A stretch of DNA of 64,000 nt from Arbacia lixula (GCA_963669155.1 OZ022585.1:13347269-13411268); one strand, 5' to 3'; shown: positions 34,261 through 46,904, numbered from the stretch's first letter. The notes: generated by a model from the letters alone, not told the origin. A program made the numbers and translations.

Positions 34261-35349
34261 ATGTCAGTCACGATGCCGCCAGCGGCTAATATCACCGTCA
34301 TCATGTCGAAATCAACGAGTGCGGTATCAGAAGCAAGCCCCTACTTTATCGTTCTTGTTCTCGCCGTTATTTTAAACACCCTTGTATTGCTTATAATTCA
34401 TCGGCAAGCTCAACTACAAGAAAACATGCGCACCTTGCATCAAATCGTAGCAGCCTTGGATCTCGCATTGGGGGTAATTTGGAGCCTATGGTCAATAGTT
34501 TGGTTTTCTTTCACGGATCCCTCGTCATGTACCATTATAAGTATGGTCTTTCCTTTTCCTGCACGCGTAGCGCTGTTGTCCATCATGGCTTATCTCTGCA
34601 GCATCAGCCTCAACCTCTACCTGCTCATCAGCCGACCCCTTCGCTATCCTTCTATCGTCACACCGACCAGATTTCGAGTCGCACTCGTGACTCCCTTTGT
34701 GGTGACCGTACTGGTGTGCGGTGTTTACTTTCCATTTCCATCTTCGCCTTTTATAGACCTCCTCGCTTCAGAGTGTCAAAACTGCAACATGGCAGTCAAA
34801 CTGCAATGGCCTTCCATCATTATGAAGTCCATAGTTGTCATGCCCGTTCTCTCAACATTCGTCTTTACGTCGATAATCTACATCAAACTCTTCAGAATTG
34901 CGTACCGGAAGTCGCGCAAGGATGATCATTTAGACATCCGTCCTTTGCCTGGCAACATCAAGACAATTTCTGAAAGACCTAACCCTCGCAACCAAAACCT
35001 TTTTAAGGGATCATCAAACAATCAGTATCCTGGCCACCCGGCGGAGCTACACCAACGGCGTCGTCGGGGTAGCAGATGTGTTTCATGCATTCGACTTCAG
35101 AAACAGATAAAAGGCTTCCTTACTATTCTAGTCTTGAATGTATCTTTCCTTGCCGTCTGGATGCCCTGGATGTTTAATTTAATGGTAGACGCTGATCGCG
35201 GATGGATCTACATCAACGATGTCATTTCCATTTCCAGTATGTGGGTGCAACCAATTCTTTACATTGCGACAAACGGGGAAGCCAGGAGTTTATTTTGGAA
35301 GAGTTTACCTTTACGTCCCCGCCGGTCTAGGACCATAGCAGCCGACTAA
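34261..35349 (+). CDS. Divergent class A orphan GPCR, 362 aa, single exon
   Basis: An intact outlier of the SRPLRY family. N10-I-T is a glycan site. C90 and C172 or C175 could form the ECL2 disulfide. The TM3 end is ISRPLRYPSIVTPTRFR (SRPLRY at 124-129), RIAYRKSR follows TM5, TM6 has VWMPW (W300, P302) and TM7 has MWVQPILYIATNGEAR (QPILY 330-334). It differs from the others in ICL3, which is about 25-30 residues longer, basic, and contains RRRR and CVSC (residues 265-276), and in a C-tail rich in Arg/Pro. It retains an Asp in TM2 (AALDLALG) that its relatives lack, so it may be closer to the ancestral form. Ligand unknown. Confidence 0.9.
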   Translation: MSVTMPPAANITVIMSKSTSAVSEASPYFIVLVLAVILNTLVLLIIHRQAQLQENMRTLHQIVAALDLALGVIWSLWSIVWFSFTDPSSCTIISMVFPFPARVALLSIMAYLCSISLNLYLLISRPLRYPSIVTPTRFRVALVTPFVVTVLVCGVYFPFPSSPFIDLLASECQNCNMAVKLQWPSIIMKSIVVMPVLSTFVFTSIIYIKLFRIAYRKSRKDDHLDIRPLPGNIKTISERPNPRNQNLFKGSSNNQYPGHPAELHQRRRRGSRCVSCIRLQKQIKGFLTILVLNVSFLAVWMPWMFNLMVDADRGWIYINDVISISSMWVQPILYIATNGEARSLFWKSLPLRPRRSRTIAAD

Positions 35350-35453
35350 GTGACGACAGACTATAAACTGGTACAATGCTCTCAGAAGCAGGTTCCTCCT
35401 GATACGTGTATAAAGAGGTTTCCCAAAAGTTTGAAATCAGAGTTAAAGAATTT

Positions 35454-35505
<52 letters not shown>

Positions 35506-35893
35506 TAATAATAATAATATTCAATTCTTAGAGACGCATAATACCATTCAAATAGTCTCCATGCGTGTGAAAGTAAAAATTGATTCTGTGAGAATTTGGA
35601 TATAATTAATATTAACAAACAGATGCATCTTTAGTGTTGATTTGAATCGATCGAAGTCTGTCAATGATCTAATGCCTTGGGGGAGGTTATTTCATAGTTT
35701 GGATGTTCAGATCATCCTGAACAATAACTCCAAAGTCACGTGCTTTTGAAACTGACAGAACGGGAATATCAGAGACCATTATTGACCGTTATAAGCCCAT
35801 TATGGGGTTATTGATTTTCCATGATGCTCGTTCTTTGAATAATATTGGTCTATATGTAGCTCTAATTACTTTGTATATTTGCTGGGGGGGGGG

Positions 35894-36505
35894 GGGGTAT
35901 TCCGAAAATCCACAGAGATAAAAATGTTATCTCCCCTAAGAAACAATGTCCTTAAATATTTTATCTTTGGTATTCCGAAAAATATTTTAGGAAGATTTTA
36001 ACCAATATTAATGAGCGCATGCCCTGCGCTCCTATTTCAGAGGCAGCCAGTAATAAACGCCCTTTCATGTCTTTTGCATACATTAACACCATCAAGCTGA
36101 TGGTGTGATGTCATGAAACTGAAAGGGACATTGCGCATCAATGTCTATCAGCGCGCCTTATTGCATTTGATGCGCACATGTGCAAAAAGTTGAATGCGCG
36201 AATTATTTTTGCACGTAATGCTATGGGCCTAGGCGCGTAAGTCTGGAGATAAAATTGCTTGGGAGCAGTTTTATCTTTCATCCTAACTTTTTTTCCTAAG
36301 TGCGTTTCAGAATACCGATTTAGCTCATTTGCATGAAAATTTTATCTCGGAGGCTCATTTACATAAAAATTTTATCTCTAGCTCATTTGAATAAAAATTT
36401 TATCTTTTATTGTAAGTTGGCTTTTCGGAATACCAAAAGATAAAATTTTTCCTAAGTCCCTGAGATACAATAAAATTTTTCCTAAGTTCCTAAGTCCCCT
36501 GGTTG
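35894..36505. mobile_element. TATTCCGAAAA element with ATTTTATC subrepeats
   Basis: GGTATTCCGAAAA words occur near 35894 and 35970 and inverted (TTTTCGGAATACC) near 36422. The right half has three 27-30-bp tandem units of GCTCATTTGCATGAAAATTT plus TATCTC (36325-36400), then two TTTTTCCTAAGT-type units. Non-coding. Element limits are approximate. Confidence 0.5.
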
Positions 36506-37909
36506 CTATAAATTAGAAAGAGTACAAAGGAGGACATTTAATTTGTATGGGGCCAAGCTTTTTGTGGGTAATGTGTTGTTCTTTTAATATGGTAAGTGGA
36601 ACTAGGATAAGTTTGATCTGTAAACAAATCGCTACTTCTCGCGTATTGCAAGAATAGTCGGTCCACAATATGTGTCTATAAAGCGTAACATATTTTATAG
36701 AATATGCAAGCCATAGTTCTGACCATATGGATGCAAAAATACACACACTTATCACCTCCTGCCCACGGCACACACACAAAAGTCACAGCCTGATGTTTTC
36801 ATCCATTTCCCTTTCTTATACTGCAAATATTCCTGTCGCCAACTAAAAGTTAATATATCTTGCTCTAAAGACGCGTCATGAACTCACGTATGATATCAGT
36901 GTCACTCCCTAACAATAGCTAATTGAGATTCCGAAGCGATATGCGACTCAAAATATTCATCGTAGTGGTCTCGGCGTATTCATGAAGAGACTGTCACGTG
37001 CGGCAGCAGGTCTTGTATGTTTGTACAATATACATAAAACCTCTTTGATATATTACATGTGACATAGTGATTGCGTGATTTACTTCTCTCCATCTCCTAT
37101 TTCCATTGAGATTCTTTTCCGCTCAATTTGCTCTCTGCCATTTTAGACAGATATGTTACAAATCATATTGTATCTTACGTCTCTTCAAGATATTAATAAG
37201 AGCAAAAATTATCAGTTTAGTATACATAAAGAAATGTATGTCATTGTTTTCTCACATAACATGATTTCGTAAAATGTCAATAAAATCAAAAGTCAACATT
37301 TCATTGTCTTCTAAACCACTTTTCCTGTTCTGATTTGTTGTGTACTATTGTTTTTTTCTCAAAGTATATATTCTACCTGTGTATTCGTTATATCATTACA
37401 CACTTGTTTTTATACACAAACCACGTTGGAAAAATTGATTTATTCCTAATAATAACTTTTGGGAACTTTCGATGATCACTACACTATATTTTTTCCTTAA
37501 GAAACTTATTCATTTTTGGGAATAACAAGCTCTGTTTCATCTTTTGATTCATGATAACGATTAACAGAAAAACAAACCTTTCGAACAACGAGCCGTTGGC
37601 ATAACAATAATAAGGGAGCTTTAGATTAGTGCGACAAATGAATGAACCCGATTTAATTTTGGATTAACGAGTCCCCGCGTGTATGAAATCCGGCCTCCAT
37701 TCTAAACACGGAAGTACGATAATTCAATAACTATTTTCTGATTTTGGCTGATGAATATCTTATAGAAAGATGAGGATCTCAATTGACGCAGCTAAATGTG
37801 AGTTAAATAATAAGAAAGTTTGAAATGGTTTAAATGATTGGATGATATATATTTGTAGCAGTGCCATCAGGCAGTGATCATTTTAGATGTTATGATATCC
37901 AATATTCCA

Positions 37910-37911
<2 letters not shown>

Positions 37912-37960
<49 letters not shown>

Positions 37961-37961
37961 T

Positions 37962-38033
<72 letters not shown>
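37912..38033. repeat. (GT)n microsatellite, about 120 bp
   Basis: Nearly pure GT with three GTAT interruptions. It is preceded by TGATCATTTTAGATGTTATG plus ATATCCAATATTCCA, also found (few mismatches) before the GT run at 33666. Confidence 0.97.
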
Positions 38034-38036
<3 letters not shown>

Positions 38037-38657
38037 AAGACGAACCCATGCCGGGCATACCATGCATACCGGGAAAGTATGTTTTGGCAAGCACCTATTT
38101 TGGTCACGGCGATGACAGATATGTACCCGGATATTTGCATGTTAATACTTGAACAACAAGCAACGCGGCTCACGTCCACTTCGCAGATCACTGACTGAAT
38201 AGAAGGAACGTTGAAGGAGTGAAGGATCAACTGTTCATGCCTGTATATTCAGTTATTCACAAACCAAGTTGTACGGTTCTGGATTTTAGTTTTCTCAAAA
38301 TGGGTTACTTATTGAGATCATTCGTGGTTCTAGTCACGCTTTCTTCGATGATCGTGTGTCGCTGCTCTTCAGCCACGATTGACTTGACTAATGCCGATCG
38401 TATGGGAGAAGACGACGATGTCGACGACGACCAGGACGTACTTCACCGAAGTCGAGTGACGGTAGAGGTCGATGAATTCCAGGCGCTTGAGGTAAGCTAA
38501 AAGCGAGGTCTTGGCAGAGAGTTTTAAAGAGAAGCCAGGGTGATGCTATGAGTTGGGCAAAAACTTATTTGTCATACTTGTTTTCCTTTCCGGAAAGTTC
38601 ATTTTGCCATTTCCGTAAAGATATTGTAACGCTGAGTGATTATGAAGTACGTGTCCT

Positions 38658-38966
38658 GGGCCCTGTATCACAAAGAGTCGGCTGCTATCTGTAACAACTT
38701 TGCGATTGATTGCAAAGTTGCTATCTATTGCAACTCACCATATCACAAACCATCACTGCTAACCATTGCAAGTCCAAGTCTGTGCATGATTTTGAAATCA
38801 GTGATATAGTTACAATAGATCCACACAAGCTACGATCAGTATCAATTGCAAGTTACGATCGATATTGATCATAGATTCTATGTGATACATATTACACGAT
38901 TGATATTGATCGTACGATTGATCCATCGATCGTACGGTCAATCGTAGCGCTTTGTGATACGGGCCC
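38658..38966. mobile_element. GGGCCCTGTATCACAAAG MITE in collagen intron 1
   Basis: The left end GGGCCCTGTATCACAAAG and right end CTTTGTGATACGGGCCC are inverted copies. The interior is rich in GATCGAT / ATCGATC and TTGCAA words. About 309 bp, non-coding. Confidence 0.85.
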
Positions 38967-40612
38967 CAGGTATAGTTCAGCGTTGACTCTATATCAGCTT
39001 ACTGATGCAGGTAGATGGCATGGTGAAGTGGTCGATAATAAAATAAATAAAATAGTAGTGAGTTAAATTACAATGAATATAAAGTTCAGTTATAAAGTAA
39101 GCGTATATACAGTTGAGATGTAAAGTGCAGAACCTATAATCTTCCTCTAATTGTCTGCCACTGGTATCATATCTCAGGGAGAGAGGAAAGAAAGACAGAG
39201 ATGCTACTCCCTATGAAAAACAGCACACTAGCTTATTTACATGAGTGATTAAACACGACAGTAAATAAAGTCAAAGAAAGAGATACTATAGCATTTAAGA
39301 GATGCATAAGCATAAGCGTGCGCAGACCAAACAAGTCATGGCTAATATAAACGCACGACCTCTGGCCAATACCACCTGAAGGTAGAAGTTTGTCGAAGAT
39401 ATGAACAATGATTATGTAGAGTGTGAAGAGTATGTAGAGTGTGAAGAGTAAGGCTTATCCCAAGAGAATAGGCCAAGGTCTGAGAGTAGCGTCATTAAAT
39501 TGTTAAGGGAGGTTTTTAAGCTGCCTGTAAACTATATGTTACAGAGAGATGTTTTCACATTTACAATAGTGACAATACTGTAAAGTGGGGTAAAATCATG
39601 GCACTTGCAAACAAAGAAAGGTCTCACCATTAGGTATAACTTACAAGAAGAAATGTGAAAGATAAGTTCAAAAGAATGTTAAAAGTTTGTTTCAACTTGA
39701 TTAAATGATATGCAATTTAGGAAGTGTTTAGAATAATATAGACTTTGACATCTGTTTTAAAATATTTGTAAGTCAGGGTAGTCCATTTGCAAAAGAAGTG
39801 TTTTATGTTTCATGATTACGCTCCTTTGTTTTCATTCTTTATATAATCATCGGCACCGTAATCGAAAGTACCATATAATCTCTTGTTCTGTATATTCCAT
39901 AAAGTCTGAGCTTGCAGATTTGAAGCAGCAGTTTGAGATCCTGAAGGACGCCCTCAGTGCCCTAGAACCCGCACAACCAGAGCCTCGCGGTCAACGAACT
40001 CCTAGGAGCGCGACGTCGTCTGGCTACTTCGGTAGTGTTTACTCTGGCTTGTATGGCAACTGCACGTGCCGAGGGGACCCCGGTCCAATGGGACTCCCGG
40101 GTCTGCCCGGTCGGGACGGTCGAGACGGCAGGGATGCACCCGTGCCATGTTCGAACGGTAGGCCTAATATATTCTTACTCGGCGTGATAAATTATTAAAT
40201 ATGCGAAACATTTAACAATTTACAACGCGTACAAAGTCAATTAAAATCATGGGACTTAAACCACGTTAAGGAAACTTACGAAATAGATCTTTGTTTTTTC
40301 TGAAAAGTATAAAAATATCAATTCAACGAAGAAAATCTTACTTAATGTCATGTATAACTTACTACATTTAGACTTAACTCTAGACTTAACTCTAGCACTG
40401 TAAATGCACATCATTCTCATAAGGCAGTATGTCACCACGCAGCCCCCCTTCCCCTCCCCCCCCCCCCACACACAATCCCCTCCATCACCCAGCCTCCCTC
40501 TCCCCCTTCCTCTTTATTTCTCTTCTTTCAATTTTCCTCTATTCTCTTCACCCCCCCCCTCTCTCTCTCTCTTCTTTTCATATTCCTCCCTTCTCTTCCC
40601 CACCCCAACCCT

Positions 40613-40659
<47 letters not shown>

Positions 40660-42159
40660 TAATCCAATGTAAAGCAAACCTGAATGGGATCAGTCAGTTA
40701 GACCACTATTGAAGCAAGTGTCTGTTTTTTGTTTGTGTTTATTTACGTTTTCCTCAATGATCATTGCACATGTGTGACAAAACTGACACCATTGTGCTAT
40801 ATCGTCTTTGGAGGGGTTCTGTTAAACGAATCTGTCTAGTTTGAAATGTCTTCCTTTTCAATTCCAGCAAGCTCCATTCCACATCATTCAATGTCGTTGT
40901 AAAGAGGGTGTGGTTTCCTAAGTTACTCTATCCATTCAACGATACTTCGAGACGTCGCATGACATTGGGATAATAATAAATAATATACACTCCACTGAGT
41001 CAAGAACGACTCGGGATTTGATCATGAAGCTGTGTAGGTGTGTGCGTGCCCATACCAGCAGCGTGCCAATACCAACAATAGAAGCAGGTGCACATGGTTG
41101 AATGTTCTTTCACTACTTTCTCATAGCTAAATCGCCGTTGTCATATCTGCATTATAATGAGTATAAACGTGATCCACTATCTATGGAATTTCAATTTTAC
41201 TCTGTGAGTGGTACATTTGGCCCGAAGTCATTCGTACCAGTAATAATCTATTCATGCGCACATTGCAACTATGAACTCGCTTGTAGCCGGGACTGATCTT
41301 TACCTAGTGCGCCACGAGAGGGCGTATGCCACACTGACGCCACGCCATGCTCGTTCATTGGTCTCCAGGATTTGATGCCACAGTTCATATCAAAAGCTGG
41401 AGATTTGTAGCCGCCATGTCATCCTGCAAAGTACTTTCCTGCTTATCCCGCCTCCCTCTTTCACTCTCTTCTCCTCCTTCTCCTGATAATCAACAATTAT
41501 TCATCCAAGCAGAGATTATTCCCCGTCAACCCAAAATTAATTACTGCAGACACCCCGTTTGTCATGATAAAATATGTAAACGCGAAATTGCCAGTGTTCT
41601 CCTAGACGCCTCTTCCCTCCTTGCCTTTGTCCTCCATGCACCCATTGTGTTGATTGCAAGCGTCATCATCGTCACACGGATAATACTTCCCTCGTAGATT
41701 GAGTGGCCTTCATTACTTGTTTGCTGATTAGACTCTCATCTGAGCGAGTTGTCATCATTTAACTATAATTTGAGGATAAGGGTTTAAAGGAGGGTATGTT
41801 TTCTTTCTCTTCACCATTTCTTCACCTCCATTTTACGTCACGTTCTAGCCATCGCTGTAACGACCACGTCGCATAGTATCTTGAGTCGTGCACTTTGACG
41901 CACATATCTGATGAGACTTTGCTTTGTGGTCATCTCAAAAAAACAGCGATGCAATGGAGTTCGATGCAATGCATGTCGTCATTCGTCATGACCGTTGCCG
42001 TCATCGGTGGCTCATCAGCGACTCTTGCTTTCATTTGATTGGCGGTTTCTCCTCGAAACGCCGCACCCCACGGCGATTGTGATTTCTCTCAAGACGGCTG
42101 ATTGTTAGAAACTGTCATACCTTGAAGGCAAGAGCTTCTCTTGTTTCCATGACGTCACC

Positions 42160-42431
42160 TTACCCCATGGTGACGTCTTCCTCCCACATCTGGCCCTGAT
42201 GGGTGTCACTCATGCCTGAGATGCCTTCCTTGAGTTCTCTCTTCAGCACAACCATGCCAATGAGAGAGGCCACGCCTCCATTGTGGTCTCTTTCGCCTGA
42301 CGCGCCACGCCTACGCTGCTGGTTCTGATCTTGACCTTTCACCGTCAGTGGCCAAGAATCGTTACGAACCTCGTCAGCCACGTCTCCCTGTCGCTGTTTC
42401 AGCTTGGCGGTGTCGAAATGGTTTGAACGAC
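42160..42431 (-). CDS. Alternative or paralogous 3' terminal exon of the MGCTSSK gene
   Basis: It has an acceptor TTTCACTCAG before 42431, enters in phase 1 like the exon at 43648 and is open for 90 codons to a TAA. It begins (G)RSNHFDTAKLKQRQGDV, resembling (D)RQNHLQLANLRRQGGV of the 43648 exon, and shares the GGVAS(L/F) block. Both are compatible with the exon ending at 43772, so they could be mutually exclusive last exons or the legacy of a tandem duplication. Decayed further copies of the GGCGTGGCCT..GACTCGGAGC block lie at 43140-43250 and 42700-42870. Confidence 0.5.
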
Positions 42432-43253
42432 CTGAGTGAAACACAAATGAACATTGATTTTGTTAGCTACATACAAATAAAAAGAGGGGGTCGTTCTCGT
42501 ATGCTCGTACTGTCTCAGCAAATATTGGCCTTACATGACACTTATACAAACTGCAAGTCCATTAAGGAGGCTACAGTATGTTTCATTCAAAATATATGGA
42601 CAAAATCTCCACACTTTAATTGTAAAATAGAATATAGGTAAGTTTTTGTTTTTCAATTGTGTTATTCTAGAATCTGTCTTTCCTCAAATGATAGAGAGAT
42701 TTACTTGTTGAGGACGTCACGCGTACACCTTCCACCCCTGGCTGTGATGGGCGGCACCCGGCTCCGAGTCGTCACCCAACTCTATTAACCCTTCAGCACC
42801 GTTAATGTCGATAAGAGACTGAGGCCACGCCTCCCATGATCTAGTTCACCTTAAGTTCACCTCGACCTGATTAAAAAAAAACGAAATCAAAGTAAAGGAG
42901 TAGTGAAAATGTGCTCTCACATTCTGATATAATTTCAAAAATACTGGCCTGATATAACTCAAATTTAAGTATCCGTCAATCATGTCAATGAAAGAGGGAA
43001 GTTTTATCCAAATTACATACACAAAACCTTAACACTTAAGTATTTTATATTGTAACTAGGGAATATAAAAAGTAAAGCATCTACTCACAAATTGTGTTAT
43101 TCTAGAGACTTACCTTCAGGGCAAGAGCATTACTTGTGTCTTAGACCTCATCGATCACCGTGACGACATCACACTCGTTCTTCCAATTTTTAGCCTTGCT
43201 GGGCATCACCCAGCTCCGAGTCCTCACCCTTCACTCTGACCCCGTCATCGGCA

Positions 43254-44833
43254 TTATATGTCGATGACGAAGGCCACGCCTCCCTTGCGCTTCCGAACGC
43301 CGCTCTTCCTTGTGATTGGCCGGCTGAGTCTGGGTATCGGCAAAGTAGCGGCAGCTGCTTTGAGCTCATTGGCTGATTTCGCGTCGATTACATCAAACGC
43401 CACACCTCCGCGGCTGACTTTGAAGCCTTGCATCATGGCGTTGATTGTTGGAGGCTGAGATTTGGTTGAGGATGGCTCGTGCGTGGTTCGGTTGTTCACC
43501 ACTGCTGCTTTGAGCTGATTGGTTGGTTTGCCCTCGGTCACCACGCCCCCTTGGCTGGACTTCATCTCTCCCATCACTGTGGTGACTTTGACTTTGGTGA
43601 CGCCACCTTGTCGTCTCAGGTTGGCTAGTTGGAGATGGTTCTGGCGATCTGATTAAGATAGCAATGAATATTATTAGCGTTGTAAAGCAGATAAGACAAA
43701 TCAATTCACGGTGAAGATTGATGAATTGCAATGTTTCAATTTCCCTTCCCTACAAAATTAGTATGATTTACCTTTGGTGATGATTTCATCTTCTTTCTTG
43801 CACTCCTTCTCCGAGTCTAACATCGACTTCAATATTGCCCTCCAGTGCATGTCATTCTGCCGGTAGATCTCGTCGTCGTACTCATCGTCGGCATACAAGT
43901 CATCATAATTGCTCTGTTCGGCGGCTACCAATCGCTCTGTAAAAAAATTATGAAACTTGCTGTTGAAGTCTCGTGAGATTACGCAGGGAACACCTTTAGC
44001 AATGTTTAGATACAAAGAACGCTTAATACAGTTGAGCAGAAGATAATAAATTGTTGCGCACCACTTAACTTAAACGAATATATAGACGAAATGATTTCAC
44101 ATGCATGTATATAATTTCTGAAATAAGCAAAATAGTTTATGTTCCGGCTTCTCATATCTAGTGTAGAGAAGCTAAACTCTTCAGCTCTGACATGACTGAA
44201 GTGTAATGCGATCAATGTTGCATTCTGAATATGTATGCATCATCGATCTACAAAAGATATGACATGTAGAAGTATGTGGATATCAATCATTATTTACAGT
44301 TCATTTAATTATATTCGGCGGAGAATCTCCCTATTTTTTTGTTCTTTTCTTGTGTTTTAGATCACCATTAAGATCATAAACTTTTAAGATTTCATGCGGT
44401 ATGGCTTTTGAAATATTTTATAAGCGATATTTGAAAATCGGTCCCTGTCTCAGTCATTTCCACTTGATCAGCTTCAAAACACACACGCTATTTACAATAA
44501 ACGTATCATTGATGAAGATACGTACGCAAGCAGAGAAATTCGTGGACGTTCACGGTCTCATCCCTCGGGTATGATGTCGAAGGCTGGTCGATGTCGTAAC
44601 GGAAGTCATCGACGGTATCGACGTCTTTGACATCATCGTAGCCTGTCACCGCCGCAACGTTATCGACGTATTAAAGGTGTGTTTTGAAAGCGAATATAAA
44701 AAGGATAAATAAGTGTACGATAGGTTGAAACATGGATAAATATCAATATCCCTCTCTCGGATGCTCTCTTTTTTTTCTTCCCGTTTCTCTCTTTTTCTTT
44801 GTATCCTTTTCTCTCTCTCTCTCTCTCTCTCTG

Positions 44834-44885
<52 letters not shown>

Positions 44886-46341
44886 TCTCTCTCTCTTTCT
44901 CTCTTTCTACCCCCCCCCCCCCAATACATCTCTCCTTTTCTCACTAGTTCCCTTGCTGTTTTTCTCAAGAAATAAGGAACTTGTATGACATACCATTTGC
45001 GACGATGTCGTCTTCCTTGGTACCCTCCTTCTCTGAGTCCAACATCGACTTCAATATCGCCTTCCAGTGCAGGTCATTTTGCCGGTAGATCTCGTCGTCG
45101 AAGTCCTCGTCGGCATATAAGTCATCATAATAGCTCTCTTCGGCGGCTATCAATCGCTCTTTATAGGAAAAAGCATGAAACTGGCTGTTAAAGTTAAGTA
45201 AGATCCATAGAGCCAGCTTTATGGTAAGATCGCACAAGGAACAACTTTAGATACAAAGAACACACAAGAGAGAGGATTCGAAAATAAGCTTGAATCAGCT
45301 TAAATACACACATGCCATCAACAATAAGCGTATCATTCATCAAAATACGTACGCAAGCACAGAAACTCGTGAGCGTTCACGGTCTCATCCCTAGGGTATG
45401 ATGTCGAAGGCTGGTCGATGTCATAATGGAAGTCATTGACGGTATCAACGTCTTTGACATCCTCGCAGCCTCTCACCACACCGACGTTATTGATGTGGTT
45501 GACGTTATCGACGTCATCGACATCACCGTAGCCTGTCACTGGAGCGACGTATGAGGTATCCCGCAAAGGCAAGATCTGATTTAAAGTTGCCAGAAAGAAT
45601 AGACAGTATCACTTTGATTGCTCAATGTGATATATACAAAATTAATTAATATTTAATGATAATGAATAATTGTAAATCAATCAATGAGCAAATGGGTGTC
45701 GACATTATATGTAGATCGTAATGTTATCATGAGTGTGCGATATCAATTCACGAGAATTTTTGGTCTCACGTGTAGGCTAGGTACTCGTTATTCATATTTC
45801 TTTTCAATGCTAGTACTTCAAATTTTACCATATTTTTCCTAACATTACACATAATATCAAAAGTAATCTCTCATACATTGAACTACATTTTTGGCGATAA
45901 GATTATATCGCTTTTGTATAGTGGTATTTAGCATTCATGAAGGTTACGCGGGTGCACACTCAATAATAGCCTATCCGACATGACATAAATTCCCCAAATA
46001 ATCATTAATTCTTCCACTTGAATTTCATATCCACAGACTTATCTCATACCTTAAACATAAAATCGTACTTATATAACATTTAAGCTTTCCTACTCATTCA
46101 AATGCGATGAAATACAAATTATGAAGGCATGATCAAGCGAGCATTTAATGTGAAGTAGAATTTGAATGACTCCTTGTTTCAAAGTAAAACACACGTTTCT
46201 TACTCTGTTGTTCCGAGACCGGATGTTCTTCAAACCCCTGAGAAGAGAATTCCAGCGAGCTGGTTTCTTCCTGGGCTTCTCCAAAGTCTCCACAGCCACT
46301 CCTGAGGGTGGTGGGCAAACTTTAGAACTTGTGCATCCCAT
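43254..46341 (-). CDS. Unrecognised six-exon gene with MGCTSSK N-terminus and duplicated exons
   Basis: Exons, in order: 46341-46204, 45575-45353, 45158-44994, 44642-44526, 43936-43772, 43648-43254. Phases are 0,1,1,1,1. Total 1203 nt, 400 residues. The first residues MGCTSSK fit N-myristoylation (Gly2) plus palmitoylation (Cys3), so membrane attachment is inferred. A basic stretch follows (RWNSLLRGLKNIRSRNNR). Exons 2/4 encode acidic VDDVD/VKDVDTV..YDIDQPSTSYPRDETVN..HEFLC. Exons 3/5 are each 165 nt and encode YDDLYAD..YDDEIYRQND.HW.AILKSMLDSEKE. The last exon has GGV(A/V)-centred repeats with ELKAA. The 4th exon's acceptor (GGTGACAG) has a weak pyrimidine tract. A rival last exon lies at 42160-42431. 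I know no family with these motifs. The gene is antisense within a collagen intron. Confidence 0.7.
43770..45580 (-). repeat. Tandem duplication of an exon pair plus introns
   Basis: Block A (about 45580-44994) and block B (about 44672-43770) are parallel copies. Both 165-nt exons align without gaps. The intron words TAGATACAAAGAAC and AATAARCGTATCATT are shared, and both first exons of a pair end TGCTTGC before GTACGT. The copies have diverged at many silent and several replacement sites but keep frame. Confidence 0.85.
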
Positions 46342-46871
46342 ATTGGTCGAAATTCGCTAATAAATCAAATAATTTTGAAGAAATTCCAGAGAAACCGCAA
46401 AGTGCAAGTACTCTCAATGGAGATTAAACCAATAATCAATGATAAACGCACTTTTCGTTGATAGGTTCCAGTTTCTACGGTGATGCGTAGTGACGCGCAT
46501 GATTTATTATGACGTCACAATATACATACGCCTCTATACATACGCAAGGCAACAAAAGGGGAAATTGAGTCGATTTTCGAAGAATCGTTTCATATGCCTT
46601 TATATGCCTCATAATTTATCTTTATTGGCTTTTCATAGACATGTAGCTATAGATGGATAGAAATAGAGGTACACAGAGGTGGAAAAAAAATCGAGCGAAG
46701 ACCAAAAAAAGAAAGAAGATTATGCCAAACAAATGATGAGTCAAGCGATGTGTAGTTCAAGCTACACTTCAAAATAATCTCACTCTTGTATATCTATTTG
46801 CGGGTTCTCTTTCCATTTACCTCTAACCCCTCTCTCTCTCTCTTTCTTTTTTTTTTCTCTCTCTCTATCTC

Positions 46872-46904
<33 letters not shown>

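Larger units (their letters stand above)
35350..38299. other. Intergenic with microsatellites and a TIR-like element
   Basis: It holds an (ATA/TAA)n microsatellite at 35456-35519, a repeat-rich element at about 35894-36505, AT-rich unique DNA to 37.85 kb and a long (GT)n at 37912-38033. No gene is supported before the signal-peptide exon at 38300. Confidence 0.5.

Noticed and set aside
37867-38230. Long His-Thr or Cys-Val ORFs
   Set aside because: Translations of the (GT)n microsatellite.
40404-40712. Proline/serine-rich ORF
   Set aside because: Translation of a polypyrimidine microsatellite tract, not a gene.
43393-43731. 112-codon ORF MQFINLHRELICL...
   Set aside because: It overlaps the terminal exon of the MGCTSSK gene in another frame and ignores its clear acceptor at 43648.
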